Shown here piece after piece: positions 31,451 through 43,049 of a stretch of 64,000 bases of DNA. Position numbers and translations under genes: made by a program. The DNA comes from Miscanthus floridulus (lineage: Eukaryota; Streptophyta; Magnoliopsida; Poales; Poaceae), in contig NC_089591.1 of the NCBI RefSeq assembly GCF_019320115.1, forward strand, positions 56,296,078-56,360,077, written 5' to 3'. A model generated the notes under the pieces. That model saw nothing but the letters and a program-made list of their open reading frames with translations, made no database searches and was not told the origin of the DNA. The first letter of the stretch is position 1, and every line of letters starts with the position of its first letter.

Positions 31451-34400
31451 TATCACAGAACCGACCAATTTATAAGAGCACAAGTACAAAAACAATCGCC
31501 GAAACGATCAAATTCTCGAACTTGAGCCCATATAAACCCGGTAGTCAACCGAAATCTCAAAGGATTTCAAACCAACTTGCATACAACCAAGATCACAGTA
31601 ATTCAATATAACATATCATACGTTACAACATTTCCCGGATGTTCGCAAATAGATTACATCATCAGAGAGTCATTGTTATTACAAAACAAGTCTTGTAAAC
31701 ATGCGGAAGCAAATAGTTTAACTCACACACCAAGTTCAAATACACATACTGGTTTGCTGATCACAGACCGCAAAAGCATTTAGATAAGAGAAAAGAGATC
31801 ATGCCCATGATCTAGTCTTCATCACCCGCCGGGTGGAGACAATACTTGCAGAATCCCTGATATAGAAGGTCATCTGCAACAAGAGGGAATAAACCCTAAG
31901 TACGGGAATGTACTCAGCAAGACTTACCCGTCGAAAACCAAACAAATGACACCAAGGATTATGCATAGCTTAATGTAGTGGAGCTGGCTGACACTTTCTT
32001 TTTGCAGAAAAGCATAAGTAATAATGATCAACTCTTAACTTGAACTAGCAGTGACTTTTTAGCCATTAACCTGTCATCTATATTAGCACCTGTACTAAGC
32101 AATCATTTTATTAGGGTGCAAACATTAATAACCATATCAGGTATTCATTGTGGCAACCTTATCATCATCTATTTAACCATATCATTAAATTAATTGAATC
32201 TATGTTGCCACTGCTCAGTCAAGTTCTCACTATCCAGGAGAGACAACGATTCGAATCGATTCCTATCTAGCTGGAGGGGTATTCCTAAACACAAACCCTG
32301 CTTCCCCTGTCAGGGTCGCAACAAGTCACCTTTGGTACGATTTAGGAGTCGCGAGTCCGAACAGATCGACATTCTCAGAGAACCACTCTGCCAAGGTTGT
32401 TCGGGACTCTAACCCGCCTTGGACTTATGCCAATGGCTCTCCGCACATCCTTACTACCTCCAGAATGTCGCCACTGCTCGCATCCCTGGCCTGAGTCGAT
32501 CTACTAGGCTTCGCGGTCGGAACGACTTATCTGGCCAGCTAAGTGTTAGGCTGCGTTCAACATGACATGAGGACGTACAGCGTATCGGTCCTTAAACGAC
32601 TCAGACGGAGTCACTATGTTCAAACCTACACAAGACCCCGCCCGGTCTTAATTCATTATTCATATGGTTCTTTTCTACGATAGCAAATATAGCCAACCGT
32701 GACCCACCTCATCCTAAAGCTCGCAGGTGATAGGAAATCACCTGACTTGTACCGCACTAAGCATGGCTAAGCATTTAACCCGTTCCTGAACTTAAATAGG
32801 ATTCCAGTGCGATATCTGGACAAGGAAGGATATATAATGCAGCAATTGGTTCCAACCAATTCCTATACTTAATGCATCATCAACAATAAAAGATACTCAA
32901 TGTATTTGTAAAAACATGGGAGGCTTAATATGCTCCGGGGCTTGCCTTTCAGGAACGAGGAAGGCTGGTGGTCAGGGCACTCGGGCAATTCCTCCGCGGC
33001 GACTGCTTCGTCGGCTTCCTGCACCTCGGGTTCCTCCTCCTGGTTGGCTCCCTCGAACTCCAGCAACGTCACTCCCTCCGGCACACCTATTTCATGAATG
33101 CACAAGATAAATATCATGGATGCACATGAACGAATGTCGGGGATGCTCGGGGAATGCACATGTTCGCTGTAGTTTGCATATTCCAACTTAAGCCCTATTC
33201 AAATCACTTTCACTTACCACGTTTATACAACCTAAGGTATAATTGCTCATCTTTCGTTAATGACCTAGCACCTGCACCTAAGCATATTCTCAAGTTAGGC
33301 TAACCCCTAAACAATCAATGAGAACATTGCACAAGCATACACTCAAGCATTTGTATTACAACCAAATGGAGACTATGTAGCGGTACAGTAAACTAGCCAT
33401 AACTGGAGATTTATAAATCCAAATGATATGCAACAAGACAATCTGGAAAGCTTATAAAATTGTCTACAATACATTTTCAGACCTCAGAGCATGATTCAAA
33501 CCTTTACCAGGTCGAACTCATAAATAAACAGAACTCTATCCTCACAAGGCAGAGAATAAGCAAAGACTGGAACATAACTTTAAACAGATGTAGTTTCTAA
33601 ACTACTAGGCCAAATGCCCTCAAATTTTGACAAGAGCTAGATACATAGATTATCTACAACTCTTGTATTCATTACAATCACAGAAAACCAAAATATCATG
33701 GGGAGCTTTCTAAAGTCCCCAGATCTGTCTAGAGGGACATAATGCAAACGAAATACTTAGTAACTCATGAGGTAAACATATAATTGGACAACACTAAATC
33801 TACTCACATGTCACACATATCACAAGAACACCAGAACGTCGGGTGTTCATTCCCAAAACATTTCCTCTAATACCTTTCTTAATTTATTTAATTAATTAGA
33901 GGAAATAGTAAACATATACGAAAGCTACACCATTAAATCTACAAAAATTACAGTAGACCCTACATGCCCTAAGTAGACTATCATAAAAATTTCACACCAT
34001 TTTAGTAAGTACAACAGCCTACACAAAAATGGAAAGGCAGAATGGCTTAAAATGACATAATTAGGAAACCTTAGTGGAAAGTGTCAAGCAACAGATTTCA
34101 TATTTTTCCTAGCATCTATAAGGTACCAAGATACTACCTACCAAGTTTCATGGCCATAGGATTCATAGATAATTTACAAAAATTCACACAAGTATCAACC
34201 AAAGATAAAAGGAAATTCTATAACTCAAAAACTACACATGCAATGTCTCTCAATTTTTAACCAGAGCTTCTACTAAGCAATACTAGCTTACCCACAAAAT
34301 TTCACAATTTTTGGATCAAGAAAACTCAAGATATGATTTAAACAAGTTTGCATGCATTCAAAAAACTTTTCAAGTTCCTATTTAATTCATCCAAAATTTC

Positions 34401-36207
34401 TACATAAAGTGCTCAAGACATATTTTTCTTAAATACTAGACCTAACTGTGAGTCTAACAAAATTGGAAGTACTCAATTTGGATCTACCACTTTGGAGTTA
34501 CAAAAATCACAAATCAGCATTCAAAACTGCATTTTTGAGCTATCCCTAAGAATGCACAACCACTGACGTGCGGGTCCTGGTGTCAGCCGACCCCACCCGT
34601 CAGCGAGATGAAAACACAGGAGGCACGACGACGGTGCGGCACACGGTGAGGCTCGCCGACGGTGGCTCCTCCGGCAAATTCAACGGCACCAGCGTGCTCC
34701 CCAAGTTCCCCCACGTGGATCGACCCCCTAAGCCTAGACTCTAGCAGCCCCTAAGCACGCCGACCATGGCACACGGTGGCTCTGTCGTGGCGCACGGCGG
34801 TGCGTGGCCGCGTTCCGGCATGACCGGACCGGCTTGGTTGGTAATGTGTTCACAAGAGCTGCTACATGAGATGGGGAAGATGAGATAAGGGCTAGGGAAG
34901 GAGGAATGGTGCGGTGGTGCACTGGCCACGGTGAGCGCCATCTCCAGCGATGCTCAGCCATGGCGGCGGTGGTGGAAACGGTCATAGCGACCTTACCTAA
35001 GCTCGAGTGGATCGGCTAAACGGTGGAGGACGGAGAGGCGAACACGGCGGAGCTCCAGACGAGCTGGCCGATGCGTTTTTGCGGTGGTGCGAGAGCTAGG
35101 CGACAGCGAAGCAGGAGCGGCAATGGTGGAGCGGCTGCTTGCTTGGCGCAGGGCGCGGTGGAGGCGAAGAAATGCGAACTGGAGCGGGTGAGTGCGTCGG
35201 GCAGGCGCGCGGGGTGCTCAAGACGTGGCTGGCCATGCCAGGGCATCCACAGCGCGTGGCTAGCGTGCTCAGGCGAGCGGCGATGCACGGCACACACGCG
35301 TCGGGCGTTTTCTGAAACGGAGGTCACTGTAGCTTGACTGAAATGCTGATTCAGTTAACCGTATCGAGCCTGACAGCGTTACTTGATGGCCCTCATCCTC
35401 CTAATCCGTTGGTCATTAGCAAAAACCTTCTAAATGAAAATTGTAGCCCTTTGTATAGTCTACAATTCTTATTAAAAGACCAAGACCTAATTCCCAAAGA
35501 ATCAAGAATAAAATCATCCCCAAAGTCGGGCCAAAGAAACTGAAAACTGGTTTTTGACTTAGAAATTTTTTGAGTTTCCAAATAGCCCTCAAAACTTACT
35601 TGTGGACCATTTTTGAGCATGTTGTGCACATTTTCATGAGATGGCCATAAAATAACTTTTGTTCCTTACATAATTCTCTACATCTTTGCTTTAGGTTGCT
35701 TAGACATGCAAACATCCTAAGACACACTTTTTAAACAGTCAAACAAAAGGGTTCAGGGGTCAAATTTGGTCAAACCATGACTTGGGAACCTAATTCGCCA
35801 AAGTGATCAACACGAACAATGTCCCAAATGACATTCTAGGTGTAACTAAGTTTCTTAAAAGAGTTTTTAGCCACACCATACATTGGTCACACAATAATCA
35901 AGCAAGGTATGTACTGAAACAATGAAAACACAAGAAATGTTGCAAATGTTTCATAGTCATGTTTCACATGTTTCATGATCTTGTTGCATATTATTAACTA
36001 ATCTTGTTTCACTAAGTGAGTGGCACATGTTGCACTTAAGTGTTGCACACTTTACATTTCATAAAAGAGACAACACACATGAAATATACAACATGTTGCA
36101 ATGTTTCGAAATCATGTTTCATGTGATATAAGTTCGCGAAGGGATGCATGATGCTCATGTTCATGAAATGCAGTGCAATGTGGAAGCTAAACACCAGGGG
36201 TGTTATA
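31451..36207 (-). mobile_element. 3' LTR of chromovirus G (about 4,757 bp)
   Basis: On the - strand it starts TATAACACCCCTGGTGTT (TG mutated to TA) directly after the polypurine tract. I place the far end at 31451, where TATCACAGAACCGACC aligns with the TGTGGTAGAACC end of LTRs A and H. It has the common LTR plan: an AT-rich beginning, a GC-rich island (about 34570-35330), an acidic reading frame (about 32930-33110) and the AGGGAATAAACCCTAAGTAC block at about 31880. Confidence 0.78.
32932..33110 (-). pseudogene. acidic reading frame in the G LTR
   Basis: Uninterrupted here: PEGVTLLEFEGANQEEEPE, a run rich in Glu and Ala, then ECPDHQPSSFLKGKPRS. It occupies the same relative place in the LTR as the frames in D and A and shares the terminal GKPR. 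Upstream, a Met at about 33186 would give 105 codons. No known family is recognised. Confidence 0.45.
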
Positions 36208-37790
36208 GCCCTCCCCTCTTATAAAAATCTCGTCCTGAGATTTGAAAAGCGTACCATTGTTGATAGAATTCCTTATAACCATCCCTCAAATAGTCTTCTC
36301 TTTCCCACGTTGCATCGCGTTCACTACCCTAATTGCTCCACATGACTTTATAGAACTTGACTACCTGACTCCGAGTCACTCGCTCACAAGTGTCAATCAC
36401 TTGAACCAGCTTTTCTTCAAAGGTCAAATCAGATTTTAACTCGATATCCCCTAATGGAACTCTCTCTTCAGGGACGCGAAGACATTTCTTCAATTGGGAT
36501 ACATGAAAGACATTGAAGATAGCACTCATCTCAGGAGGTAATTGAATCTTGTATGCCACTTTACCACTTTGTCCAATGATTTCAAACGGACCAACGTATC
36601 TCGACGCAAGCTTTCGCTTCACACCAAAGCGTTGGACACTTTTCATAGGTGAGACTTTTAGATAAACGAAGTCTCCAACCTCAAATTCAATAGGTTTTCT
36701 ACGTCGATCAGCATAACTTTTCTGCCTAGCTTGAGCTGCGGCCATGTGGGTTTGGATAGTACGGACTTGTTCTTCAGCTTCTTGAATGAAATCAATTCCA
36801 TAATATCTCCTTTCACCGGCTTCTACCCAGTTCAACGGGGTTCTACACTTCCGGCCATACAAAGCTTCAAACGGTGCCATCTTTATGCTCTCTTGATAAC
36901 TATTATTGTACGAGAATTCAGCTAGTGGTAACCATTTTTCCCATGAGCCCTTAGCCGAGATGACACAAGCTCTCAACATATCTTCTAAGATTTGATTCAC
37001 CCGTTCAGTTTGCCCATTGGTTTATGGATGATAGGCAGAACTTCTTATGAGCTTAGTCCCTAATAATCCGTGTAAGTGCTCCCAAAAGCGAGCAGTGAAC
37101 TGTGGTCCTCTATCTGAGACAATAGTATGAGGGATCCCATGAAGTCAGACTATCTGGTTGAAGTACAACTCCGCATAGTCGGTTGGACGAAAGTCTATGC
37201 AGATCGGAATGAAGTGTGCCGACTTGGTCAGTCGGTCCACAATTACCCAAATTGAGTTAAAATTCCTCTGAGTGGTAGGGAGTCCAACTATAAAATCCAT
37301 ACTTATCTCTTCCCATTTCCAACCTGGAATAGAGAGTGGCTGAAGTAATCCAGCTTTCATGTGTACCGCCTTGACCCGACAACAAGTGTCACACCTAGCC
37401 ACATAAGCGGCTATCTCCTTCTTCATTTTGGTCCACCAAAATCGAGGCTTTAAATCATGATACATTTTACTACTACTAGGATGAATAGATAGTTTAGAGG
37501 AATGAGCTTCGGATATGATTTGGTTTCTAAGCTCTCTATCCTTCAGAACTACCAACCTATCCTTGAACCATAACACGCCTTCCTCATCTACTCGAAAATG
37601 TTTGGTTTCTTGCACTTTCATCTTACGCTTGATGTGAAACACACCTGCATCTGTATTCTGTAGCTCAATAATTTGACTCTGTAGAGTACAACTAACAGTG
37701 ATGTTGTGCAGGACTGCGGGATGAAGGAGCTTTGACAAATGGACATCACTCTCAATCAACGAGTGGCAATGAGACTTTCTGCTTAAGGCA
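36203..37790 (-). pseudogene. integrase with chromodomain, chromovirus G
   Basis: The HHCC zinc domain is intact ([17 protein letters not shown] and CDTC, about 37380-37480). The core shows [13 protein letters not shown] with the first Asp, IVSDRGPQF with the second Asp near 37110, and NGQTERVNQILEDML with the Glu near 36990. Next are EFSYNNSYQESIKMAPFEALYG, GDFVYLKVSPM, KLASRYVGPFEI and FHVSQLKKCL. The chromodomain reads KFYKVMWSN, a TAG, then ERDATWEREDYL. Stops lie near 37144, 37020 and 36329. The frame ends at 36203, where the last codons (KRGGL, stop) are formed by the polypurine tract and the first LTR bases. All three catalytic residues are retained. Confidence 0.92.
36208..36222 (-). 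other. polypurine tract of chromovirus G
   Basis: On the - strand AAGAGGGGAGGGC precedes the LTR start TATAACACC. It overlaps the end of the pol reading frame. Confidence 0.85.
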
Positions 37791-37799
37791 TCCGTGATG

Positions 37800-39180
37800 A
37801 CGTTTGCCTTGCCAGGGTGATAGTGCACTTGAAGGTTATAATCTTTGATCAACTCGAGCCATCTTCTCTGACGCATATTTAACTCTGGTTGAGTGAAGAT
37901 GTACTTGAGACTTTTATGATCAGTGTAGATGTTGCACACATTGCCAAGTAGATAATGTCTCTAGGCCTTCAAAGCATGAACAACTGCAGCGAGTTTCAAG
38001 TCATGCGTTGGATAATTCACTTCATGCTTCCGAAGTTGGCGAGAGGTATAAGTGATGACTCTACCCTCTTGCATAAGAACACCTCCTAACCCAATACCTG
38101 ATGCATCATAGAACACATCAAAAGGTTTCTCGATATCCGGTTGCGCCAAAACCGGAGCCGATGTTAGAAGAGTTCGTAGGGTATGGAAAGCCGTATCACA
38201 CTCAGGAGTCTAGACAAACTTCATGTCTTTTTGCAACAATCGAGTCATAGGCTTGGCTATTTTAGAGAAATCCAGGATGAAGCGACGATAATAGCCAGCC
38301 AACCCTAGAAAACTCCAAACCTCGTGCACCGAGATGGGAGCCTTCTAGTTCAATACTTCTTGCACCTTGGTGGGATCAACCATAATTCCACCATCGGACA
38401 ACACGTGTCCAAGAAAAGGTACCTCACGAAGCCAAAATTCATATTTGCTGAACTTTGCATACAGCTGGTGTTCTCGTAATCTAGTAAGAACCACCCGCAA
38501 ATGTTCAACATGATCTTCATTCTCAGAATAGACCAGGATATCATCTATAAATACCACCACAAATTTGTCCAACTCGGGCATAAACACTGAATTCATCAGA
38601 TACATAAAATGTGCAGGGGCATTGGTCAATCCAAAAGACATAACCAGGTACTCAAATAGACCATATCTTGTAGAGAATGCAATTTTTGGGACATCCTCAG
38701 GCCGAATTTTGATTTGATGATACCCAGATCTCAAATCAATCTTGGAAAAGACTTTTGCCTTAGACAAATGATCAAATAAGATATCTATGCGTGGTAGAGG
38801 GTACTTTTTCTTGATTGTAACTGCATTCAAGGGTCTATAATCTACACACATGCGTAGAGATTGATCCTTCTTCTTCACAAAGATGGCTAGGCACCCCCAC
38901 GGAGATGAACTAGGGCAGATAAGGCCTTTCTTTAGTAGTTCATTCAACTGGGTCTTAAGTTCGGCTAGTTCATTGGGAGGCATTCTATATGGCCTTCTAG
39001 AGATGGGAGCTATACCAGGAAGCAACTCTATCTTGAATTCTACTTCTCGATCTAGGGGCAATCCAGGCAAATCATCGGGGAAAACATCCAAAAAGTCACA
39101 CACGATAGGGATATCTGCCAGAGACTTTGCTTGCACCGCATTGGTCGTGCAAGAAAGATTGATGTCCCTAGGTAACTGTA
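37800..39180 (-). pseudogene. reverse transcriptase and RNase H, chromovirus G
   Basis: RT runs from about 39090 to 38200: [63 protein letters not shown], the active site [10 protein letters not shown] near 38525-38550, and [12 protein letters not shown]. RNase H follows with [19 protein letters not shown] (Asp kept), [37 protein letters not shown] and [15 protein letters not shown] near 37790. Single TAG stops occur near 38345, 38210 and 37960. Otherwise the chain is continuous and collinear with element A, and the RT itself is unbroken over more than 300 codons. Confidence 0.93.
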
Positions 39181-39239
39181 CTAGAAAACCCTCCTGATTG
39201 CTAGGATCTCTGAGCATAACTACCCTAGTCGATGTTTCG

Positions 39240-39560
39240 ATAAGCACTCCATGACGGCTCATCCAGTTCATTCCCAATATCACATCGATACCTAGCCCCG
39301 GTAAAATTACCAGATCAACCTAATAACTTCGCCCCTCTATCACAAATTGTACATCCCCAACTACCAGCTTGGTTGGGATAATACCACTGGCAGCCCTTAT
39401 ACAATAACCCTCACCCTCAATAGTATATGTTTTCTACATAAACTTGGATGCAAATGATGGACTAATGAAGGAATGCGAAGCACCTGAATCAAATAGTACA
39501 ACTGCGGGGTGTTGGTCAATCAGAAACTTACCGGCAGTCACTACCTCTCCTAAAGGAATC
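39240..39560 (-). pseudogene. aspartic protease, chromovirus G
   Basis: VVLFDSGASHSFISPSFA (about 39450-39500) carries the active-site Asp. [17 protein letters not shown] (about 39240-39300) is the second conserved block and runs on into RT. TAG stops near 39436 and 39321 interrupt it. Confidence 0.87.
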
Positions 39561-39629
39561 TCAGTAATATTAGTGTGATTCACTTGTCCCTGACGGCCAC
39601 CCTGGTAATTATTCTTCTTAGGGTAAGGG

Positions 39630-40597
39630 CATTCCCTTGCCTAGTGGCCTATCTTGTTGTAGTTCCAGCACGGCATGTTGCTTGGTGGAGCCCTGGAACT
39701 GCCCTGACTGGTAGTGCCCTTGGGAAGAGCAACTGTAAATGCCTTGCGAAACCCAGTCTTGGTGGGATTCTTCTTCTGCAGTGGGCGAAACTTGGTGGCT
39801 GACGCTGGAGGACGAAATGGAGTCCTTTGTGCGACAGGAGCCTTAGATTGTGAGGCACCCGCCTCATAGGCCCTCTTATGACTTTTTGAAGCCGCATATA
39901 CAGCATTGTTGTTCTTTTGCGATAAAGCATCACTCACAAACTCATTAAAATGAGCGCACTTGTAATTTCTCATGGTCTTCATCAGTTTGGGGCTAAGTCC
40001 CCGCTTGAAGCTAGCAATCTTCTTAGCCTCGGTGTCCACGAACTCAGTGGCATACCTTGCAAGGTTGTTGAAAGCTTGCAGGTATTCGTTCAGGCTCTTG
40101 TTTCCCTGAGTCAACTTCATGAACTCTGTATGTTTGATCGCCATAAGACCAGGAGGAATGTAATTTCCCCTGAAAGTAGACTTGAACTGATCCCAAGTGA
40201 TTTGGGCATTAGCAGGCATAGTGGACCGATGATGACTCCACTAGATGCCAGCAGGCCCATGAAGTTGGTGCGATGCGTACTTAGTTTTTAGCACCTCAGT
40301 CAAGCGGAGCAGATGGAACTTCTGCTCGAGAGTATTCAACCACTCATCAGCTTGTAGAGGCTCCTCAGCCTCCTTGAAGATTGGGGGTTTCGTGTCAAGG
40401 AAATCCTTGAAATCACTATATTGATTTGGATCCAGTCCTTGGCGTGGACCACGGCCATCATGATTCGCAATCGTACGGAGGGCCTCGGCCATAGTGCGCT
40501 GTCCTTCCACAAGCATTGCTATTAGTTCCGTTGGTGTGGGTGTTGGTGGCGGAAGATCATCATCATCACTCGCACCGGTGGAACGAGTACGAGGCAT
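39630..40597 (-). pseudogene. gag, chromovirus G
   Basis: The frame starts MPRTRSTGASDDDDLPPP at 40597. This Met is preferred because it begins the open frame closest to the conserved region, though the frame is open upstream to 40699. Then follow PPIFKEAEEPLQADEWLN, LEQKFHLLRL, TWDQFKSTFRGNYIPPGL and FMKLTQGNKSLNEYLQAFN, the standard capsid region. Basic residues follow, and the knuckle is altered: CWNYNKIGH, then a TAG, then ARECP, so the second Cys is Tyr. One TAG lies near 40243. It would form the particle and bind RNA, but the knuckle is damaged. Confidence 0.9.
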
Positions 40598-41836
40598 CTG
40601 CACAATGCGCAACCAATAATTATTGATGATGTCAGCACATTGGAGAGGAATAATATAATCGTGCCAAACTGTATTTACTGACGAGAATGAAAACTTCATA
40701 CAATAAACAGAGGCAATAATTCATTCTCTAATCACCACATCATCAAGTAGATTACTAGCGCCATACGCAGTGCATTCCAACATGACAAGTTTTAAACTTC
40801 ACCATAACGTTATGCATCCCAAAGGGAGTGAATTAAAGTACATTACAAGTATGACTGCAAAAGCTTAACTAGTGAGACTTGCTAACGAACTACTCGTCGA
40901 AGTGATCACTGTCCACATCGGAGACACCTTGGACTTCTTCTGGGTATTCCTCTTCTTCTAACTCTAAAGAAGCATCTCTATGATGGGTCACACGATCCAA
41001 TTCTTGTGCAGCCTCATCTCTCTCAATAGTGAGGTTTGACCCCACTGTTGCAGACGATAATTTGCAATACCGCGAATCTCCTCAACTTTTTGCTGAGAGA
41101 TTGCACTTTATACTTGGGATAAGCAATTATAAGGGAGGGAGTAATGCAATATGAATGTCATGAGTGAATATGATGCATGCTCGTTCCATACGTCCTCACA
41201 AACCTAAGAAAATTTAAGCTTTAGCGGAATATACGGTGGCATACATACGTTCTCTCAATTAGCGGTAACTAGTCGATCTACATGGTGCGTTGTTAGCGTA
41301 CCTGCAGAAAAACTTCATTGCAGCCCAACCCAACAAGATATAATGCTAATTATACAAGTAGTACTAAGATACTTTCCATATATACATCCCCCGATATATA
41401 TACATCGGCATCCAAACTACCCGACAAATGTACCCACAATTAAGTACTTTCATATATACATGTATGCAACATGTAAATACTCTAGTAACCACAACTAGCT
41501 CTCCCCTAGACCGACGGTTGGACGGTCATGCTCTTGCAACTCACACTTACCTTAGCGTAGAGGCAATTGATCCATACATTATCATTCAAACGAATGGTAT
41601 CCATGCAATATCACGCCGCATGGATGACAAAATAGAAACAATCAATTCCCCCAAGTTAGCAATTATATATAAGCCACCTAGAAGTCCTTAAGTGGGCTAT
41701 AAGGGATGTGATCACCAGTATACCATAAAAATTTTGAGTTTTGAACACTTATATATAACTATAAGTTTGAAAACCATTTTAACAACAAAAGCTTTTTGTT
41801 TTAAATAGCCGTAAGATATGTTTAATGTTGAATCTA
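40598..41836 (-). other. leader of chromovirus G, no clear gene
   Basis: About 1.2 kb lies between PBS and gag. On the - strand around 40900-40965 a short frame reads EEYPEEVQGVSDVDSDHFDE, reminiscent of the acidic LTR frames; the rest is AT-rich. I see nothing else to support. Confidence 0.45.
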
Positions 41837-41848
41837 GCTCTGATACCA
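41837..41848 (-). other. primer binding site of chromovirus G
   Basis: The - strand reads TGGTATCAGAGC, exactly the usual plant site for the initiator-methionine tRNA. Seven bases further lies the end of a Cassandra LTR instead of a G LTR. Confidence 0.9.
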
Positions 41849-41970
41849 GCTATTCTGTAACGTCCCGCCTCTCCGAGGCTAGGCCCGCTTACATCTAGCA
41901 GCTTCTGTAGGATATAGATTGCCCTCACAGACCAGCACAGGTCTTTTCTGCGCACTTTGTCCTCACTCGT

Positions 41971-42040
41971 GCACACCCAGGAAGAACTTCCCGGTCGGTC
42001 ACCCATCGCTCCAGGCCAAGCATGCTTAACTTTAGAGTTA
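41971..42040 (-). other. 5S rRNA-like block in Cassandra 3' LTR
   Basis: On the - strand AGTTAAGCATGCTTGGCCTG followed by GATGGGTGACCG and GGGAAGT matches the second half of plant 5S rRNA, including the internal RNA polymerase III control region. The first third of a 5S gene is absent, so this is not a functional 5S gene. Confidence 0.9.
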
Positions 42041-42450
42041 TTTGCAGATGGGCTTCCGAAAAAGAAGTTGCAACTTATTGGTATGAGTATCCTATTAATC
42101 CTATTAAGCCCTGGGCCCGGATGTTACATCCTCACCCCCTTAAGAGATCGACGTCCTCGTCGATCAATCCCAAGCCAGGAGCGTTCTCTCTTGGCCACGT
42201 CCATGTGTCCAGAGCCAGTGCATGTGCCATGTTGTATGACCACGCCGGATCCACACCAGCCATGCGCACCATGCCTGCGCAACTACGACACACGCGCCCG
42301 TGAAACCGCGAGAGTCGGCTTTGATACCATTCTGTAATGTCCCGCCTCTCCGAGGCCGGGCCCGCTTACATCTAGCAGCTTCTATAGGATATAGACTGCC
42401 CTCACAGACCAGCATAGGTCTTTTCTGTGCACTGTGTCCTCACTCGTGTG

Positions 42451-42517
42451 CACCCAGGAAGAACTTCCCAGTCGGTCACCCATCGCTTCAGGCCAAGCAT
42501 GCTTAACCTCGGAGTTA
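42451..42517 (-). other. 5S rRNA-like block in Cassandra 5' LTR
   Basis: This is the second copy of the same 5S-derived block, with AAGCATGCTTGG, GATGGGTGACC and GGGAAGT preserved. In Cassandra this segment is thought to supply promoter elements. Confidence 0.9.
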
Positions 42518-42605
42518 TTTGCAGATGGGCTTCCGGAAAAGAAGTTGCAACTTATTGGTATGAGTATTCTATTAATCCTATTAAGCCCTGGGCCCAGATG
42601 TTACA

Positions 42606-42950
42606 CTAGGATGGTCTGCAGTTCTTATGCTAGCACGTGTATTTGCTTGGCAAAAAATTGGCATCCTTCACAACATTGGACGAAGTCTTCTACGTCGGTG
42701 ATGGTCGTGGGCCAGTAAAAACCAGCTCAGAAAGCTTTGCCAACTAGGTTTCTCGAGGTCGTGTGGTTGCCGCTGGAACCAAAGTGAATTTCAAGTAGTT
42801 TCACTCCTTCTTGGGTGATGCATTTCTGCAGTATCCCTTCCTTGGCACTTTTCCTCATCATGTTCCCATCCACCCAATACGTAATGCTTGCTTCAATAGA
42901 TTAGGCGTTAGGTTTCAGTCTTGTTGGCGGGTACGTCGGTGCTGGTGAGG
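42606..42950 (-). pseudogene. truncated integrase zinc domain, Tat/Athila element I
   Basis: On the - strand LLEIHFGSSGNHTTSR gives the two His, AGFYWPTTITDVEDFV follows, and CCEGCQF gives the two Cys. The frame stops making sense at the 42605/42606 junction with Cassandra, just after LAxELQTI, so the catalytic core is missing. Confidence 0.85.
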
Positions 42951-43049
42951 TACTTGATGAACTGTTCCCTCCAATCATGGTCGGTGAAGGTACTGTAAGT
43001 ACCAGCTATTCGGCGGGGGGGGGAATTTCTTGAACTTCCTTCTCTTCCT

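Larger units (their letters stand above)
31451..41848 (-). mobile_element. Ty3/gypsy chromovirus G (Tekay-type), 5' LTR missing
   Basis: On the - strand the order is PBS (41837-41848), leader, gag, protease, RT, RNase H, integrase, chromodomain, polypurine tract and a 4.76-kb 3' LTR. It is the same clade as A but clearly another family. Its pol has few stops (about six), so it is better preserved. The 5' LTR that should follow the PBS is replaced by a Cassandra TRIM. The target duplication cannot be checked. Confidence 0.88.
41856..42605 (-). mobile_element. Cassandra-type TRIM (750 bp)
   Basis: Two 273-bp LTRs (41856-42128 and 42333-42605) flank 204 internal bases. On the - strand each LTR runs TGTAACATC to GGGAC(G/A)TTACA. 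A PBS (TGGTATCAAAGCC, 42317-42329) follows the 5' LTR, and a polypurine tract (TTAAGGGGGTGAGGA) precedes the 3' LTR. The LTRs contain a block clearly like plant 5S rRNA (GTTAAGCATGCTTGG, GATGGGTGACC, GGGAAGT), which is the hallmark of Cassandra. The LTRs differ at about 18 sites (6-7%), nearly all transitions. The flanks TATTC and CTAGG do not match, so no target duplication remains. There is no coding capacity. Confidence 0.95.

Noticed and set aside
34734..35337. Small genes on both strands near 35 kb
   Set aside because: They are in the GC island of the G LTR; frames overlap on both strands, and none is shared with other LTRs as protein.
41971..42040. 5S rRNA gene
   Set aside because: Only the second half of 5S is present, and it lies within both Cassandra LTRs; it is the known 5S-derived part of this TRIM.
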